From positions 1,017,595-1,081,594 of the forward strand of contig JAWPMO010000001.1 in the NCBI GenBank assembly GCA_033344875.1: a stretch of 64,000 nt of DNA, given 5' to 3'. Positions 16,916 to 25,572 of this stretch are shown one piece after another. The translations under genes were made by a program, and so were the position numbers. The notes under the pieces were generated by a model. That model saw only the letters and a program-made list of their open reading frames with translations. It was not told the origin of the DNA and ran no database searches. The DNA is from Ilumatobacteraceae bacterium (GTDB lineage Bacteria > Actinomycetota > Acidimicrobiia > Acidimicrobiales > Ilumatobacteraceae). Every line of letters starts with the position of its first letter. Position 1 is the first letter of the stretch.

Positions 16916-18099
16916 TGCCCATGCGTGCGGTCACCGTCCCGCTCGACACCGATCTCGACCTCAACGACGTCGCCCGCGGCGACGGCTACCTGTTCGTGCG
17001 CGACGGTGTGGGCTTCGCCGGCCGCGGCGTCGCGGCTCGGGCACCCGTCGACGACGCGGTGTCGTTCCTCGCCTCGATCGAGCACGACGACCGTGTCGGC
17101 GGCACCAACGGGCCGATCGCCATGGGCGCCGTTCCGTTCCTGCCCGGGGCCGAGGCCGAGCTGCTCGTCCCGCAGGTGGTCGTCGGCAAGCGGTCCGACG
17201 GACAACGGTGGATCACCACGATCGACGATGCAGACGTCGACCTGTTCGGAGCGACCGAGCCCATACCCGCCGCGGCGGAGTACTCGATCACCTCCGGCGT
17301 CGACATCGACCGGTATCTCGACGCCGTCGCGGCCGCCCGCGACGCCGTGCGCGCCGGCGACATGGACAAGGCGGTGATCGCTCGACCGATTTCCGTCACC
17401 TCCGACCGGCCGATCGACGTCCACGCCGTGCTCCGCCGCCTCAAGGCGACGTTCGGTTCGAGCCACCGTTTCTCGATCGACGGGTTGATCGGCGCGTCTC
17501 CGGAGTTGCTGGTCGCCGTCGACGACGGGCAGGTGACATCGTTCCCGCTCGCCGGAACCACCCGGACGACGGGCGACCCCGAGCTCGACGAACGGCTGGC
17601 CGACGAGCTCCAGGCCAGCGAGAAGAACCAGATCGAGCACCGGGTGGCGATCGAGATGGTGCGCGACACGCTCCTGCCCTTCTGCAGCTACCTGGACTGG
17701 TCACCGGCACCGGAGATCGTGAAGGTCGCCAACGTGCAGCACCTCGGGTCGCAGGCGCTCGGCATGCTGTCGCGTCCGGCACCGACGGTGATCGATCTCG
17801 TCCGGGCGCTCCAACCGACCCCCGCCGTCGGGGGGTACCCCCGCGAGCGTGCGATCGACCTGATCACGTCGGTCGAGGGTTTCGAGCGCGGCCGCTACGG
17901 CGGTGCGGTCGGCTGGTGCGACGGCGCCGGGAACGGCTGCTGGGCAGTGACCCTCCGCTGCGCCGAGCTGCCCGAAGATCGTCGTTCGGCTCGCCTGGTG
18001 GCCGGCGGCGGCATCGTGGCCGACAGCGACCCGCACGCCGAGTTGGCCGAGACACAGGCCAAGTTCCAGGCGATGCTGAGCGCCATCGTCCGACCCTGA
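16915..18099 (+). CDS. menF: Isochorismate synthase
   Basis: Converts chorismate to isochorismate, the entry step of classical menaquinone synthesis. The 394-residue product contains KAVIARPISV, SPELLVAVDDGQVTSFPLAGT, LQASEKNQIEHRVAIEMV, HLGSQALG, LQPTPAVGGYPRE and the C-terminal RLVAGGGIVADSDPHAELAET, all typical of the chorismate-utilising fold. ATG at 16915 overlaps the menG stop; a second ATG six bases later is an alternative. Siderophore-type isochorismate synthases are similar, but the location in a men cluster supports MenF. Confidence 0.9.
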   Translation: MPMRAVTVPLDTDLDLNDVARGDGYLFVRDGVGFAGRGVAARAPVDDAVSFLASIEHDDRVGGTNGPIAMGAVPFLPGAEAELLVPQVVVGKRSDGQRWITTIDDADVDLFGATEPIPAAAEYSITSGVDIDRYLDAVAAARDAVRAGDMDKAVIARPISVTSDRPIDVHAVLRRLKATFGSSHRFSIDGLIGASPELLVAVDDGQVTSFPLAGTTRTTGDPELDERLADELQASEKNQIEHRVAIEMVRDTLLPFCSYLDWSPAPEIVKVANVQHLGSQALGMLSRPAPTVIDLVRALQPTPAVGGYPRERAIDLITSVEGFERGRYGGAVGWCDGAGNGCWAVTLRCAELPEDRRSARLVAGGGIVADSDPHAELAETQAKFQAMLSAIVRP

Positions 18100-18108
18100 C
18101 GACGCAGA

Positions 18109-18996
18109 TCAGCCGACGGGCTGCAGGCGCCGGATCGTCTCGATCAGCTCGACGACCGCGTCACTCGGATCGGGACGGTGCACCGCGCGCCATTCGACTC
18201 CGATGCCGGGACCGTCGAGCGGGACGATCGCGAGATCCTGGGTTACCGACGGCAACAGCACCTTGCGCGGCTGCACGCTGATGCCACCCCAGCGACGGAG
18301 CAGTCGCAGGATCATCGAGAGCGACTCGACCTTGCGGAGGCGCATCGGCAGGACGCCCGCCGGCTCCATGAAGCCGTGGTGCTCGAAGCCGTGCTGCGGA
18401 CGATCCCCCGACGTCAGGTACACGTCGGTCGCGACGTCGTCGGGAAGTAGGACACCGCGCTCGGCTGCCGCATGGTCGGCCCGGACGACCGCCACCAGCT
18501 CGTCGACGAACAGCGGGTCACCCTCGCCGACGCCAACGGGCAGCACCGACATGCCGAGATCGGCCCGCCGCCGGTGCACCGCTGCGGTCGTGTCGTCATA
18601 GGCAACCCGGACGAGGTCGATGTCGGCCGCCTGCTCCTCGAGATCGAGGAGTGGTTCGAACCACGGGGCGGTGTCGTAGAAGTCGAGCGCGATCCGCACC
18701 GTCGGGCGGCGGGCGGTCTGCATCCACCGCGCCGTGGCCTCGGCGGAGCGCAACGAGGCGTCGGCGACGAGCGCCACGTCGGCCAGATGGAGGGCACCCG
18801 GCGTGAGTCGGATCGAGCGACCGGCGACCTCGGTCACGGCGATGCCGAGTCGTCGCTCCATCTCCTTGAGCCGGTGGCTCGCCGCGGACGGGCTGAGTGA
18901 GAGTTGGTCGGCAGCGCGGCCGAGGTGTCCGGTGTGGCGCAGCGCGATCAGGAGCTCCAGGTGCCGTCGATCGAGTGACTCATGCACAACTTGCAT
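18109..18996 (-). CDS. LysR-family transcriptional regulator
   Basis: LysR-type regulator of 295 residues with an N-terminal winged helix (about 8-66: LELLIALRHTGHLGRAADQLSLSPSAASHRLKEME) and a periplasmic-binding-protein-like effector domain. It is divergent from an EamA transporter gene 57 bp away, the classic arrangement in which a LysR protein controls the adjacent exporter. The start codon is part of an inverted repeat ATGCA-5 nt-TGCAT (18982-18996), a possible operator. The hydrophobic ligand pocket is unassigned. Some resemblance to MetR-like regulators is seen, but the ligand is unknown. Confidence 0.88.
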   Translation of the reverse strand: MQVVHESLDRRHLELLIALRHTGHLGRAADQLSLSPSAASHRLKEMERRLGIAVTEVAGRSIRLTPGALHLADVALVADASLRSAEATARWMQTARRPTVRIALDFYDTAPWFEPLLDLEEQAADIDLVRVAYDDTTAAVHRRRADLGMSVLPVGVGEGDPLFVDELVAVVRADHAAAERGVLLPDDVATDVYLTSGDRPQHGFEHHGFMEPAGVLPMRLRKVESLSMILRLLRRWGGISVQPRKVLLPSVTQDLAIVPLDGPGIGVEWRAVHRPDPSDAVVELIETIRRLQPVG

Positions 18997-19053
18997 GGGT
19001 TAGTATCATACAACGCGCTGGACGCATCGGTCATCGTCCCGCAGGCTGGGGTC

Positions 19054-20277
19054 ATGCTCACGACGAACCCCCGGCGACGCCGATTCCCACGTCTGTCCCC
19101 ACGTCTGTCGCAGACGACCGCCACGATCGTGATCGGTCTGACCGGCGTCGCCTACGCCTTCGCCACCTTCTTCGCCCGCCGTCTGACCGACGGCGGCGTC
19201 TCGGCGCTCACCGTGGCGTTCGCCCGGTTCGCCCTGATCGCGGTGGTGCTCGCTCCGTGGTTGGCGCTCGGACGGGACGATCGCCGCGCCACCCTGTGGG
19301 GCGCCGCGAGCGGGGCCGTGATGGCACTGGGATGGGTGGCGTACGTCGAGGGCATCGGCTCCGGTGACGTCGCCCTCGCCGGTATCGCGTACATGACGTA
19401 CCCGCTGTTCACCTTGGCGGCGCTCGCGCTCGTGTTCCACCACCGCCCGTCCGGCCGACAGGTGGCCGGCGGTGCGTTGGTGCTCGCCGCAGCCGCCGTC
19501 GCCCTGTTCGGCGCCGCCTCTGGCGGAGGGCTACCGCTGATCACGTTCCTCGCTCCGGCGACGTTCGGGGCGAGCATCGCGATCCTCACCGAACGACTGG
19601 CCGGGCTTCGACCGGCGCAGCGTCTCGCCTCGGTGGCGGCGGGCGCTGTCACGGCGCTGTCGCCGTTCGTCGTGTCACAACCACTCGAGGGTGCGTTGCC
19701 GAAGGGTGCAGGGCAGTGGGCCGCGATCCTCGGGCTCGCCATCGGAGCGGCGCTCGTGCCGATGCTCTGTTACGCCACGGCTGCTCCCGTGATCGGGGCG
19801 GCCCGCTCGGCCGTGGCCGGCGCGACCGAATTGCCGACCGTGTTCATCATCGGTGGGCTCGTGTTCGGCGAACGGATCACCACCGGACACCTCGTCGCAG
19901 CGGCGCTGGTGGCGCTGGCGATCGTGATCATGCCGAGCAGCCGGACCGCTCACGTCCTCCCGAATCAGGGCTCGGACGACATGGACCGGACGAGTGCCAG
20001 CTGCGTTCCCGCCTCTGGTCCGGCACCGAGCCGGGCCTCGGCGACCGTCCGACGAGCGGTGTCGATGTCGAGGCCGAGGCGGATGAGCACGCAGACCGCG
20101 GTCGTGCCGGCCCGACCGATCCCGGCGGCGCAGTGGACGAGCAACCGCTCCCCCGATCGCAGCCGCTCGGCGAGGCCGTCGACGAACTCGACCGTCGCGG
20201 CCAACGGCATGGCACCGAGATCGGGGATCGGCCACCAGATCGAATGGTCGCCCGACTCCCCCATCCACGCCACGTAG
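19054..20277 (+). CDS. EamA/DMT-family transporter with antisense-overlapping C-terminal extension
   Basis: Drug/metabolite transporter with about ten predicted membrane helices in residues 15-300, for example VIGLTGVAYAFATFFARRL and HLVAAALVALAIVIMPSS. Family members normally end near residue 300. Here the frame continues about 100 more residues (from about 19965) as a polar Ser/Arg/Pro-rich tail that lies wholly antisense to the phosphatase gene. The tail looks like a shadow translation, so the native stop may have been lost. ATG 19054 is chosen from the hydrophobic start. The divergent LysR gene suggests regulation. Confidence 0.8.
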   Translation: MLTTNPRRRRFPRLSPRLSQTTATIVIGLTGVAYAFATFFARRLTDGGVSALTVAFARFALIAVVLAPWLALGRDDRRATLWGAASGAVMALGWVAYVEGIGSGDVALAGIAYMTYPLFTLAALALVFHHRPSGRQVAGGALVLAAAAVALFGAASGGGLPLITFLAPATFGASIAILTERLAGLRPAQRLASVAAGAVTALSPFVVSQPLEGALPKGAGQWAAILGLAIGAALVPMLCYATAAPVIGAARSAVAGATELPTVFIIGGLVFGERITTGHLVAAALVALAIVIMPSSRTAHVLPNQGSDDMDRTSASCVPASGPAPSRASATVRRAVSMSRPRRMSTQTAVVPARPIPAAQWTSNRSPDRSRSARPSTNSTVAANGMAPRSGIGHQIEWSPDSPIHAT

Positions 20278-20474
20278 TCGGGGTAACGCTCGACGAGTTC
20301 GTGCCGCTGGCAGAGACAGACGACCGTCGACCAGGGTGCATCGTCGTCGGCGAACTGACCGTCGGCGATCGCTCGCTTGCCGCACAGCCACAGCCGACCG
20401 GCCACGCCCTCGGGCAGCGGGATCTCGTCGATCCCTCCGTGCCGTTGCCGTTCGCTCAACCACTCGCCGCTCAC
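19965..20474 (-). CDS. Dual-specificity / tyrosine-type protein phosphatase
   Basis: A 169-residue Cys-based phosphatase. The signature loop H114-C-A-A-G-I-G-R121 (HCAAGIGRAGTT) matches HC-x5-R, and a general-acid Asp is available in WWPIPDLGAM. Predicted to dephosphorylate phospho-Tyr/Ser/Thr or a small phosphate ester. GTG 20474 is used because it precedes the first conserved sequence; the open frame further upstream looks non-coding. The gene overlaps the tail of the convergent EamA frame by 313 bp; the phosphatase frame has the expected coding pattern. Confidence 0.82.
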   Translation of the reverse strand: MSGEWLSERQRHGGIDEIPLPEGVAGRLWLCGKRAIADGQFADDDAPWSTVVCLCQRHELVERYPDYVAWMGESGDHSIWWPIPDLGAMPLAATVEFVDGLAERLRSGERLLVHCAAGIGRAGTTAVCVLIRLGLDIDTARRTVAEARLGAGPEAGTQLALVRSMSSEP

Positions 20475-20505
20475 GCCCGCTGGTCTAGCAGCCCGCAGGG
20501 CCAGG

Positions 20506-21396
20506 TCAGCTCGCCGACCGCAGCGCTCGAAGTTCGGCGACCCGGGCCCGAGTGATGCGCGCGAGTTCGTCGAGGGACAGGTCGGGTGGCCGTTCGCCGA
20601 CCGGCAGGACGATGGTGCCATCCGGCCGGATCGAGTAGCAGCGCCCGTATTCGTCACGTCGGGTCTTCCATCGCTGTCGGTGTTTGAATCGATTGTGCCC
20701 ACCGCAACTGACAGCGCTGTTGTACTGATCGGTCGACCCGTTGCCGTCGGCCCACTCCTCGATGTGGTCGACCTGCGCGAACCGGGACGGAACCGAACAG
20801 CCGGGGTGCGAACACGTGCGAACCAGCAACTTCGCCGCCTCTCGGGCGCTGCCGGTGAACAACCGGGACCGCCGACCCAGGTCGGTGACGACACCATCCG
20901 TGTCGACGACGACTCGACGGACGTGGCCGGTCAACAGCGCTCGCAAGAGCAACGTCGGGTGAATCTGCGTGCCCTCGGCGGTCTCGCAGCGGCGATCGAG
21001 CAACGCAGCGGGGTCGTCGGCCGATCCGCCGGCGAGCTCGCCGACCATCTCGTCGAGCGACACGCCGCCGAAGTCGTCGACGTCGAGTTGACGACCGTTC
21101 GGCAGCGTCAACCCCGCACCGGCCATCACATCACCGAGCGTTGCCTCGTGGCACACGATGTTCACGATCGAATCGAATCTCAACGTTCGACCGGCTCGAC
21201 GATTGGCGTACCGTGTCGCGTTCTTGAGGCTCCCAGCCTCAGATTCGCGACACGGCCCTCGGCAGATCGACGTAGGCCGAGCCACCACGGACGCCGACGC
21301 CAGACCGGTCCGCGGTCGTAGTTCGGCGTCGTATCGTCGGCGGCGGTTCCCGCACCGGCGGGCTCGTCCCAACCGACGGCCGGCGCATGCCGCCAC
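20506..21396 (-). CDS. HNH endonuclease domain protein (13E12/DUF222-type), N-terminus uncertain
   Basis: The C-terminal 170 residues are a clear HNH nuclease of the actinobacterial DUF222 group: GVVTDLGRRSRLFTGSAREAAKLLVRTC, then CSHPGC, VDHIEEWADGNGSTDQYN, and SCGGHNRFKH with the second zinc/metal ligands. The N-terminal helical DUF222 domain (about 250 residues in relatives) is shortened: residues 1-70 are Arg-rich and look like out-of-frame translation. The -1 neighbour frame (minus strand 21180-21560) looks more protein-like there, so a frameshift near 21180-21250 is suspected. Function is probably DNA cleavage or repair linked to mobile or repeated genes. Confidence 0.7.
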   Translation of the reverse strand: MAACAGRRLGRARRCGNRRRRYDAELRPRTGLASASVVARPTSICRGPCRESEAGSLKNATRYANRRAGRTLRFDSIVNIVCHEATLGDVMAGAGLTLPNGRQLDVDDFGGVSLDEMVGELAGGSADDPAALLDRRCETAEGTQIHPTLLLRALLTGHVRRVVVDTDGVVTDLGRRSRLFTGSAREAAKLLVRTCSHPGCSVPSRFAQVDHIEEWADGNGSTDQYNSAVSCGGHNRFKHRQRWKTRRDEYGRCYSIRPDGTIVLPVGERPPDLSLDELARITRARVAELRALRSAS

Positions 21397-21626
21397 ACCG
21401 GTCCGGCACGCCGCGCATCGATCTCCGAGAAACTCGCTACCTCCTCCACACGATCGTCAGACACTGCGCTGCAACCACCCATCTCGCTCCCCGTTCGTTC
21501 GTCATCGATCGACACGCCGAGCGATCCAGCGGGATCGCCGTCGGCATCGCACAGAGACACAGCCGAGCCGTCAGATACGTCAGCGATACGATTCCTCGAT
21601 GGCCGAGCCCGGCTGAACGCGTCGGC

Positions 21627-22607
21627 TCAGCGCTCGTCGGTCACCAGGCGGCGACCCGCCTCGAGGGCGTCTGCGGCGTCACCGACGACCGAGGCGATGA
21701 TCTGCGCTGCCGGTTCGCGCTGCGTCACCATGCCGGCGACAGGGCCCGCGTAGGCCGGCGTGGGGTCGCTCCCCCCGGTGTGGTCGGCGTCGGAGTCGGC
21801 CGAGAGCACCCCGGTGAGTTCGTCCTCGTGGCCGACCCAGCGATCGAGCCACGCCGTGCGGATCGACCGGGCACCGATCCCCCGGGGCCAGCTGGAGCGT
21901 CCGCCTCCCTGTGCGATGTCGATCGCGGTGGTCCAGACCGAGTCGTCGGCCGATGCCCCCAGCACCTGCTCGGGCAGTTGCGGCCACACGCTCGTGGCCT
22001 CGTGTGCCGCGATGAAACGTGTGCCCATCAGCGCTCCCTGGGCGCCGAGCATGAGCACGGCGGCGAGCCCGCGCCCGTCGCCGATGCCGCCCGCTGCGAG
22101 CACCGGCACGCTGCCGGCGATGTCGACCACCTGCGGCAGCAGCGGCAGCAGCGGGGTGACGCCGGTGTGGCCGCCCGCCTCGTTGCCCTGTGCGATGATC
22201 ACATCGGCCCCGACCTCGACGGCTCGGCGGGCCGCCTCGAGCGTCTGCACCTGATTCACCAGCAGCGACCCGGCCGCGTGCACCCGGTCGACGTAGCGCT
22301 CCGGGTCGCCGAACGACAGCGTCACCGACGAGACGCCGGCGTCGAGGGCTGCGTCCAAGGGTGACGAGTCGTGCTCGATGGTCCACAGGATGAAGTTGAC
22401 GCCGAACGGCCGATCGGTCGACGCCTTGACCTCCGCAATCCGCTCGGTCACCTCGGTCGCCGATGCTCCACCGACTGCGAGCGTGCCGATGCCGCCGGCC
22501 GACGCCACCACGGCGCACAGGTCGGCATGCGCCACCCCGGCCATGCCGGCGTTCCCGACTGGGTGCTCCACGCCGAGCAGGTCACAGATCGGGGTCCGGA
22601 GTGCCAT
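21627..22607 (-). CDS. Nitronate monooxygenase (2-nitropropane dioxygenase family)
   Basis: FMN-dependent TIM-barrel enzyme of 326 residues. Typical segments are NAGMAGVAHADLCAVVASAGGIGTL, FGVNFILW, IAQGNEAGGHTG, VPVLAAGGIGDGRGLAAVLMLGAQGALMGTRF and ATSVWPQ. Family members oxidise alkyl nitronates or act as enoyl reductases. ATG 22607 begins the conserved N-terminus; TAACCT lies 13 nt upstream on the minus strand. The intergenic 21397-21626 between it and the HNH gene holds no further gene apart from the possible frameshifted N-terminus noted there. Confidence 0.88.
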   Translation of the reverse strand: MALRTPICDLLGVEHPVGNAGMAGVAHADLCAVVASAGGIGTLAVGGASATEVTERIAEVKASTDRPFGVNFILWTIEHDSSPLDAALDAGVSSVTLSFGDPERYVDRVHAAGSLLVNQVQTLEAARRAVEVGADVIIAQGNEAGGHTGVTPLLPLLPQVVDIAGSVPVLAAGGIGDGRGLAAVLMLGAQGALMGTRFIAAHEATSVWPQLPEQVLGASADDSVWTTAIDIAQGGGRSSWPRGIGARSIRTAWLDRWVGHEDELTGVLSADSDADHTGGSDPTPAYAGPVAGMVTQREPAAQIIASVVGDAADALEAGRRLVTDER

Positions 22608-22718
22608 CCCGCCGAGGTTACTCAGCCTCCCGATGGCCACCGGGAGGCGATCGGCCGCACCGGTGACGTGCCGAACCCTTGTCTCGACCCCGGGGCTCAG
22701 ATCGGCTTGACTGTCTGC

Positions 22719-23168
22719 ATGGCCGACCTCGTCAAGAAGCTGAACAAGGCCGGTGTCGGCCTCCACCCGGGTGAGGCGATCATCGCCGCGATGGTCCTGC
22801 ACCCGCGCGGGATGGCGAAACGGGTCGCGGTGGGCGGAGCGCTCGGCGCTGCGATCGGATCGCGCCTGAGCAAGAACGACGACGGGACGATCGTCTCCGA
22901 CCGGGGAACGGCCGCACAGATGCCCGATGGCCCACTCCTCATCGGCCTCACCGCTGAGCGAGCACTCGTGTACAGCCAGTCCGGCTTCTCCGGCAAGCCG
23001 AAGGGGGTCGAACTCACGGTGCCCAGGAGCGAGATCGCCGGGATCGAGGTCGCGAAGGACAAGATCGGTGCGCCGGTCACGCTGGCGTTCTCCGACGGGA
23101 CCGGCCGCCTCTACGAGACCCCCATGAACAACAAGAACGTCGCAGCGTTCGTCGCCGAACTCTCCTGA
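22719..23168 (+). CDS. Conserved hypothetical protein, PH-like
   Basis: A 149-residue soluble protein not assigned to a named family. It begins MADLVKKLNKAGVGLHPGE, has a small glycine-rich hydrophobic segment (VAVGGALGAAIGSRL, about 37-51), and continues with beta-rich sequence (LLIGLTAERALVYSQSG, GVELTVPRSEIAGIEVAKDKIG, PVTLAFSDGTGRLYETP) resembling PH-like domains. It ends two bases before the convergent menD stop. No catalytic motif is visible. Confidence 0.7.
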   Translation: MADLVKKLNKAGVGLHPGEAIIAAMVLHPRGMAKRVAVGGALGAAIGSRLSKNDDGTIVSDRGTAAQMPDGPLLIGLTAERALVYSQSGFSGKPKGVELTVPRSEIAGIEVAKDKIGAPVTLAFSDGTGRLYETPMNNKNVAAFVAELS

Positions 23169-23170
23169 GC

Positions 23171-24802
23171 TCAGCGCTGGACCGAGGCGACGGCCTGGTT
23201 GAGCAGGTCGTGGAGCTTGACGTTCTCGGCTCGATCGGTGACGACTCTGGTCACGCTGGGGCCCGGGTGCTGCACGGCGGCGACCAACTCGTCGACCGAC
23301 GTAGCCGTCTGCGCCGGCACGCCGTGCGCTGCCGCGAGCGCCTCGATGTCGGTGGCGTGCGGAGTGCCGAACAGCTGCTCGAACCGCTCCGTCGACAGCG
23401 ACGTCGCCTGTGGCAGGAAGCTGAAGATGCCACCACCCCCGTTGTCGACCACGACGATCCGCAAGTCGGCAGCGCGCCCCGCCAGCGCCACCAGTGCGTT
23501 GCTGTCGTGCACGAACGCGATGTCGCCGAGCAGGACCACGGTCGGGGTGCCGGTGAGCGCACGGCCGAGCGCCGTCGAGATCACGCCGTCGATGCCGTTC
23601 GCCCCACGATTGGCATGGGCGCGAGCGGCCGGGCCGCCGAACCATTCGAGATCACGGACGGGCATCGACGACGCCACCACCAACTCGGCACCGGCCGGCA
23701 ACGCGCCGGCGATCGTTCGGGCGACCCCCGGTTCCGACATCGGGGCCTCCCGAAAGGCGTCCGTCAGTGCCGCCTCCGCCCGCTCGTCGGCGTGACGCCA
23801 GCGGGCCAGCCACGGCGTCCCTGCGGCACCGCGCAGCGACTCGAGCTCGTCCGGCGTGCAGCGCACGGCGACGTTCCGATCGGGGTCGATCACGCCGGGG
23901 CCGCCCACCTGCAGCACTGGGGCGCCCGACTTCACCAGCCACTGCGACAGCACCTTCGACGCCGGCGCCCGCCCGAACCGCACCACGATCTCGGGCGAAT
24001 GGGCATCGGCGAAGGCCTGATGCCGCAGCAGCGAGTCGAACGCGCCCACCGACTGCTCGAGCGATCGGCAACCCGACTCGGGTGACGCCAGGATCGGCCA
24101 GCCGGTCCGTTCGGCGAACGCGGCGATGTCGGCGATGTCGAGCCCGTGCCGACCACCGGCGACGATCACGCCCCGCTGACGGTCGTACTCGGCAGCGAGC
24201 GGGCCGTTCACCGCGTACGCACGTGGGATCGGCAGCGGCGGACCGATCGGCTCGGGCAGGTCGCCCGCCACACCGACGAGTGGCTCCCGGAACGGCAGAT
24301 TGAGGTGCACCGGACCCGTCTCCGCCGTGGAGAACACCCGCTGCGCGAGCGGGCGCCATCCGGCCGGGTCGGCTTCGTCGGGTACCGCAGCGTCGTGGAA
24401 CCACCGCACCGAACGCCCGTACAGCTCGAGCTGGTCGATCGTCTGCGGCGACCCGATCCCCCGCAGTTCCGGCGGCCGGTCGGCGGTCGCCACGATCATC
24501 GGCACGTCGGAGAGTCCCGCCTCGACCACGGCCGGGTGGAAGTTCACGGCGGCGGTACCGCTCGTGCACAGCAGGATGGCGGGAACGCCGTCGAGCCCCA
24601 GGCCCAAGGCGACGAACGCGGCGACCCGCTCGTCGTGCACCACGTGCAGCGCCAATTCGTCCCGCTCCGCCAGGGCGATCGCCATCGGCGTGCTGCGTGA
24701 CCCGGGCGCCACCACGGCGTGCCGAACGCCGCAACTGATCCACTCGTCGACCAGCGTGGCGCACGCGGTGGCGTTGGCGTTTCCGATCGGCGACCCGGTC
24801 AT
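23171..24802 (-). CDS. menD: SEPHCHC synthase (2-succinyl-5-enolpyruvyl-6-hydroxy-3-cyclohexene-1-carboxylate synthase)
   Basis: ThDP-dependent enzyme of 543 residues that joins isochorismate and 2-oxoglutarate in menaquinone synthesis. The N-terminal APGSRSTPMAIAL and the Glu of HDERVAAFVALGL, CTSGTAAVNFHPAVVEA, ATADRPPELRGIGSPQTIDQ and the C-terminal ThDP motif ALTGTPTVVLLGDIAFVHDSNAL...VVVDNGGGGIFSFLPQ are all MenD-specific. Length is normal. Divergent from the DsbA-like gene with 35 bp between starts. Confidence 0.95.
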   Translation of the reverse strand: MTGSPIGNANATACATLVDEWISCGVRHAVVAPGSRSTPMAIALAERDELALHVVHDERVAAFVALGLGLDGVPAILLCTSGTAAVNFHPAVVEAGLSDVPMIVATADRPPELRGIGSPQTIDQLELYGRSVRWFHDAAVPDEADPAGWRPLAQRVFSTAETGPVHLNLPFREPLVGVAGDLPEPIGPPLPIPRAYAVNGPLAAEYDRQRGVIVAGGRHGLDIADIAAFAERTGWPILASPESGCRSLEQSVGAFDSLLRHQAFADAHSPEIVVRFGRAPASKVLSQWLVKSGAPVLQVGGPGVIDPDRNVAVRCTPDELESLRGAAGTPWLARWRHADERAEAALTDAFREAPMSEPGVARTIAGALPAGAELVVASSMPVRDLEWFGGPAARAHANRGANGIDGVISTALGRALTGTPTVVLLGDIAFVHDSNALVALAGRAADLRIVVVDNGGGGIFSFLPQATSLSTERFEQLFGTPHATDIEALAAAHGVPAQTATSVDELVAAVQHPGPSVTRVVTDRAENVKLHDLLNQAVASVQR

Positions 24803-24837
24803 GCGGCCCGACGCTATAGCTCATAGGGTTGATCCCC

Positions 24838-25572
24838 ATGAGCGCACCAACGTTGCAGGTGGAGATCTGGTCCGACGTCGTCTGTCCCTGGTGCTACATC
24901 GGCAAGCGCCGGTTCGAACGGGCCGTTGCCGAACTCGACGGCGAGCTCGACATCGACGTCGTGTACCGGCCCTACCAGCTCGATCCCACGGCGTCGCCCG
25001 GCAAGACCCAGCCCGTCTTCGAGGCGTACGCCAAGAAGTTCGGTGGCCCCGAGCAGGCGACCGCGATCCTCCAGCGGGTCACCGAGACCGCGGCGGAGGA
25101 CGGCATCGAGTTCCACATGGACCGTGCTCTGCGGGCGAACACCCTGCTCGCCCACCGGCTCCTCTGGCTCGCCGAACTCCCCGGCTCACCGGTCGACCAG
25201 CAGATGCTGAAGGAGCGGTTGCTGCAGGCCTACTTCGTCGACGGCCTCGACATCGGCGACCCCGACGTGCTCGCCGACTGCGCCGCCGAGGTGGGCTTCC
25301 CCCGGCAGGACGCGATCGACTTCCTCGAATCCGACCGCGGCCGGGCCGAGGTCGCGGCCTACCTCGAACAGGCCGCGGGCGCCGGCATCTCCGCCGTTCC
25401 CACGTTCGTGATCAACGGCCAATGGGCGATCCCCGGCGCCCAGGACACCGACACGTTCGTCAACGTGTTCCGCCGCCTGACCGACAAGCTCGCCGCCGAA
25501 GCAGCCACCGAGCCCTCCGCGCCGGACACCACCGACGACGACGCCTGCAACGACGATGCCTGCGAGGTCTGA
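24838..25572 (+). CDS. DsbA-family oxidoreductase (FrnE-like)
   Basis: Thioredoxin-fold DsbA-like protein, 244 residues, cytoplasmic (no signal peptide). The active site is C16-P-W-C19 (VVCPWCYIGKRRFE) and the cis-Pro loop is AVPTFVINGQWAIPGAQ near residue 185. The C-terminus adds an acidic tail with two Cys (DDDACNDDACEV), which may act as a second redox or metal site. A TAGGGT box lies 14 nt before the ATG. The menH start lies inside its last codons (17 bp overlap), so the two genes are co-translated. Confidence 0.88.
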   Translation: MSAPTLQVEIWSDVVCPWCYIGKRRFERAVAELDGELDIDVVYRPYQLDPTASPGKTQPVFEAYAKKFGGPEQATAILQRVTETAAEDGIEFHMDRALRANTLLAHRLLWLAELPGSPVDQQMLKERLLQAYFVDGLDIGDPDVLADCAAEVGFPRQDAIDFLESDRGRAEVAAYLEQAAGAGISAVPTFVINGQWAIPGAQDTDTFVNVFRRLTDKLAAEAATEPSAPDTTDDDACNDDACEV

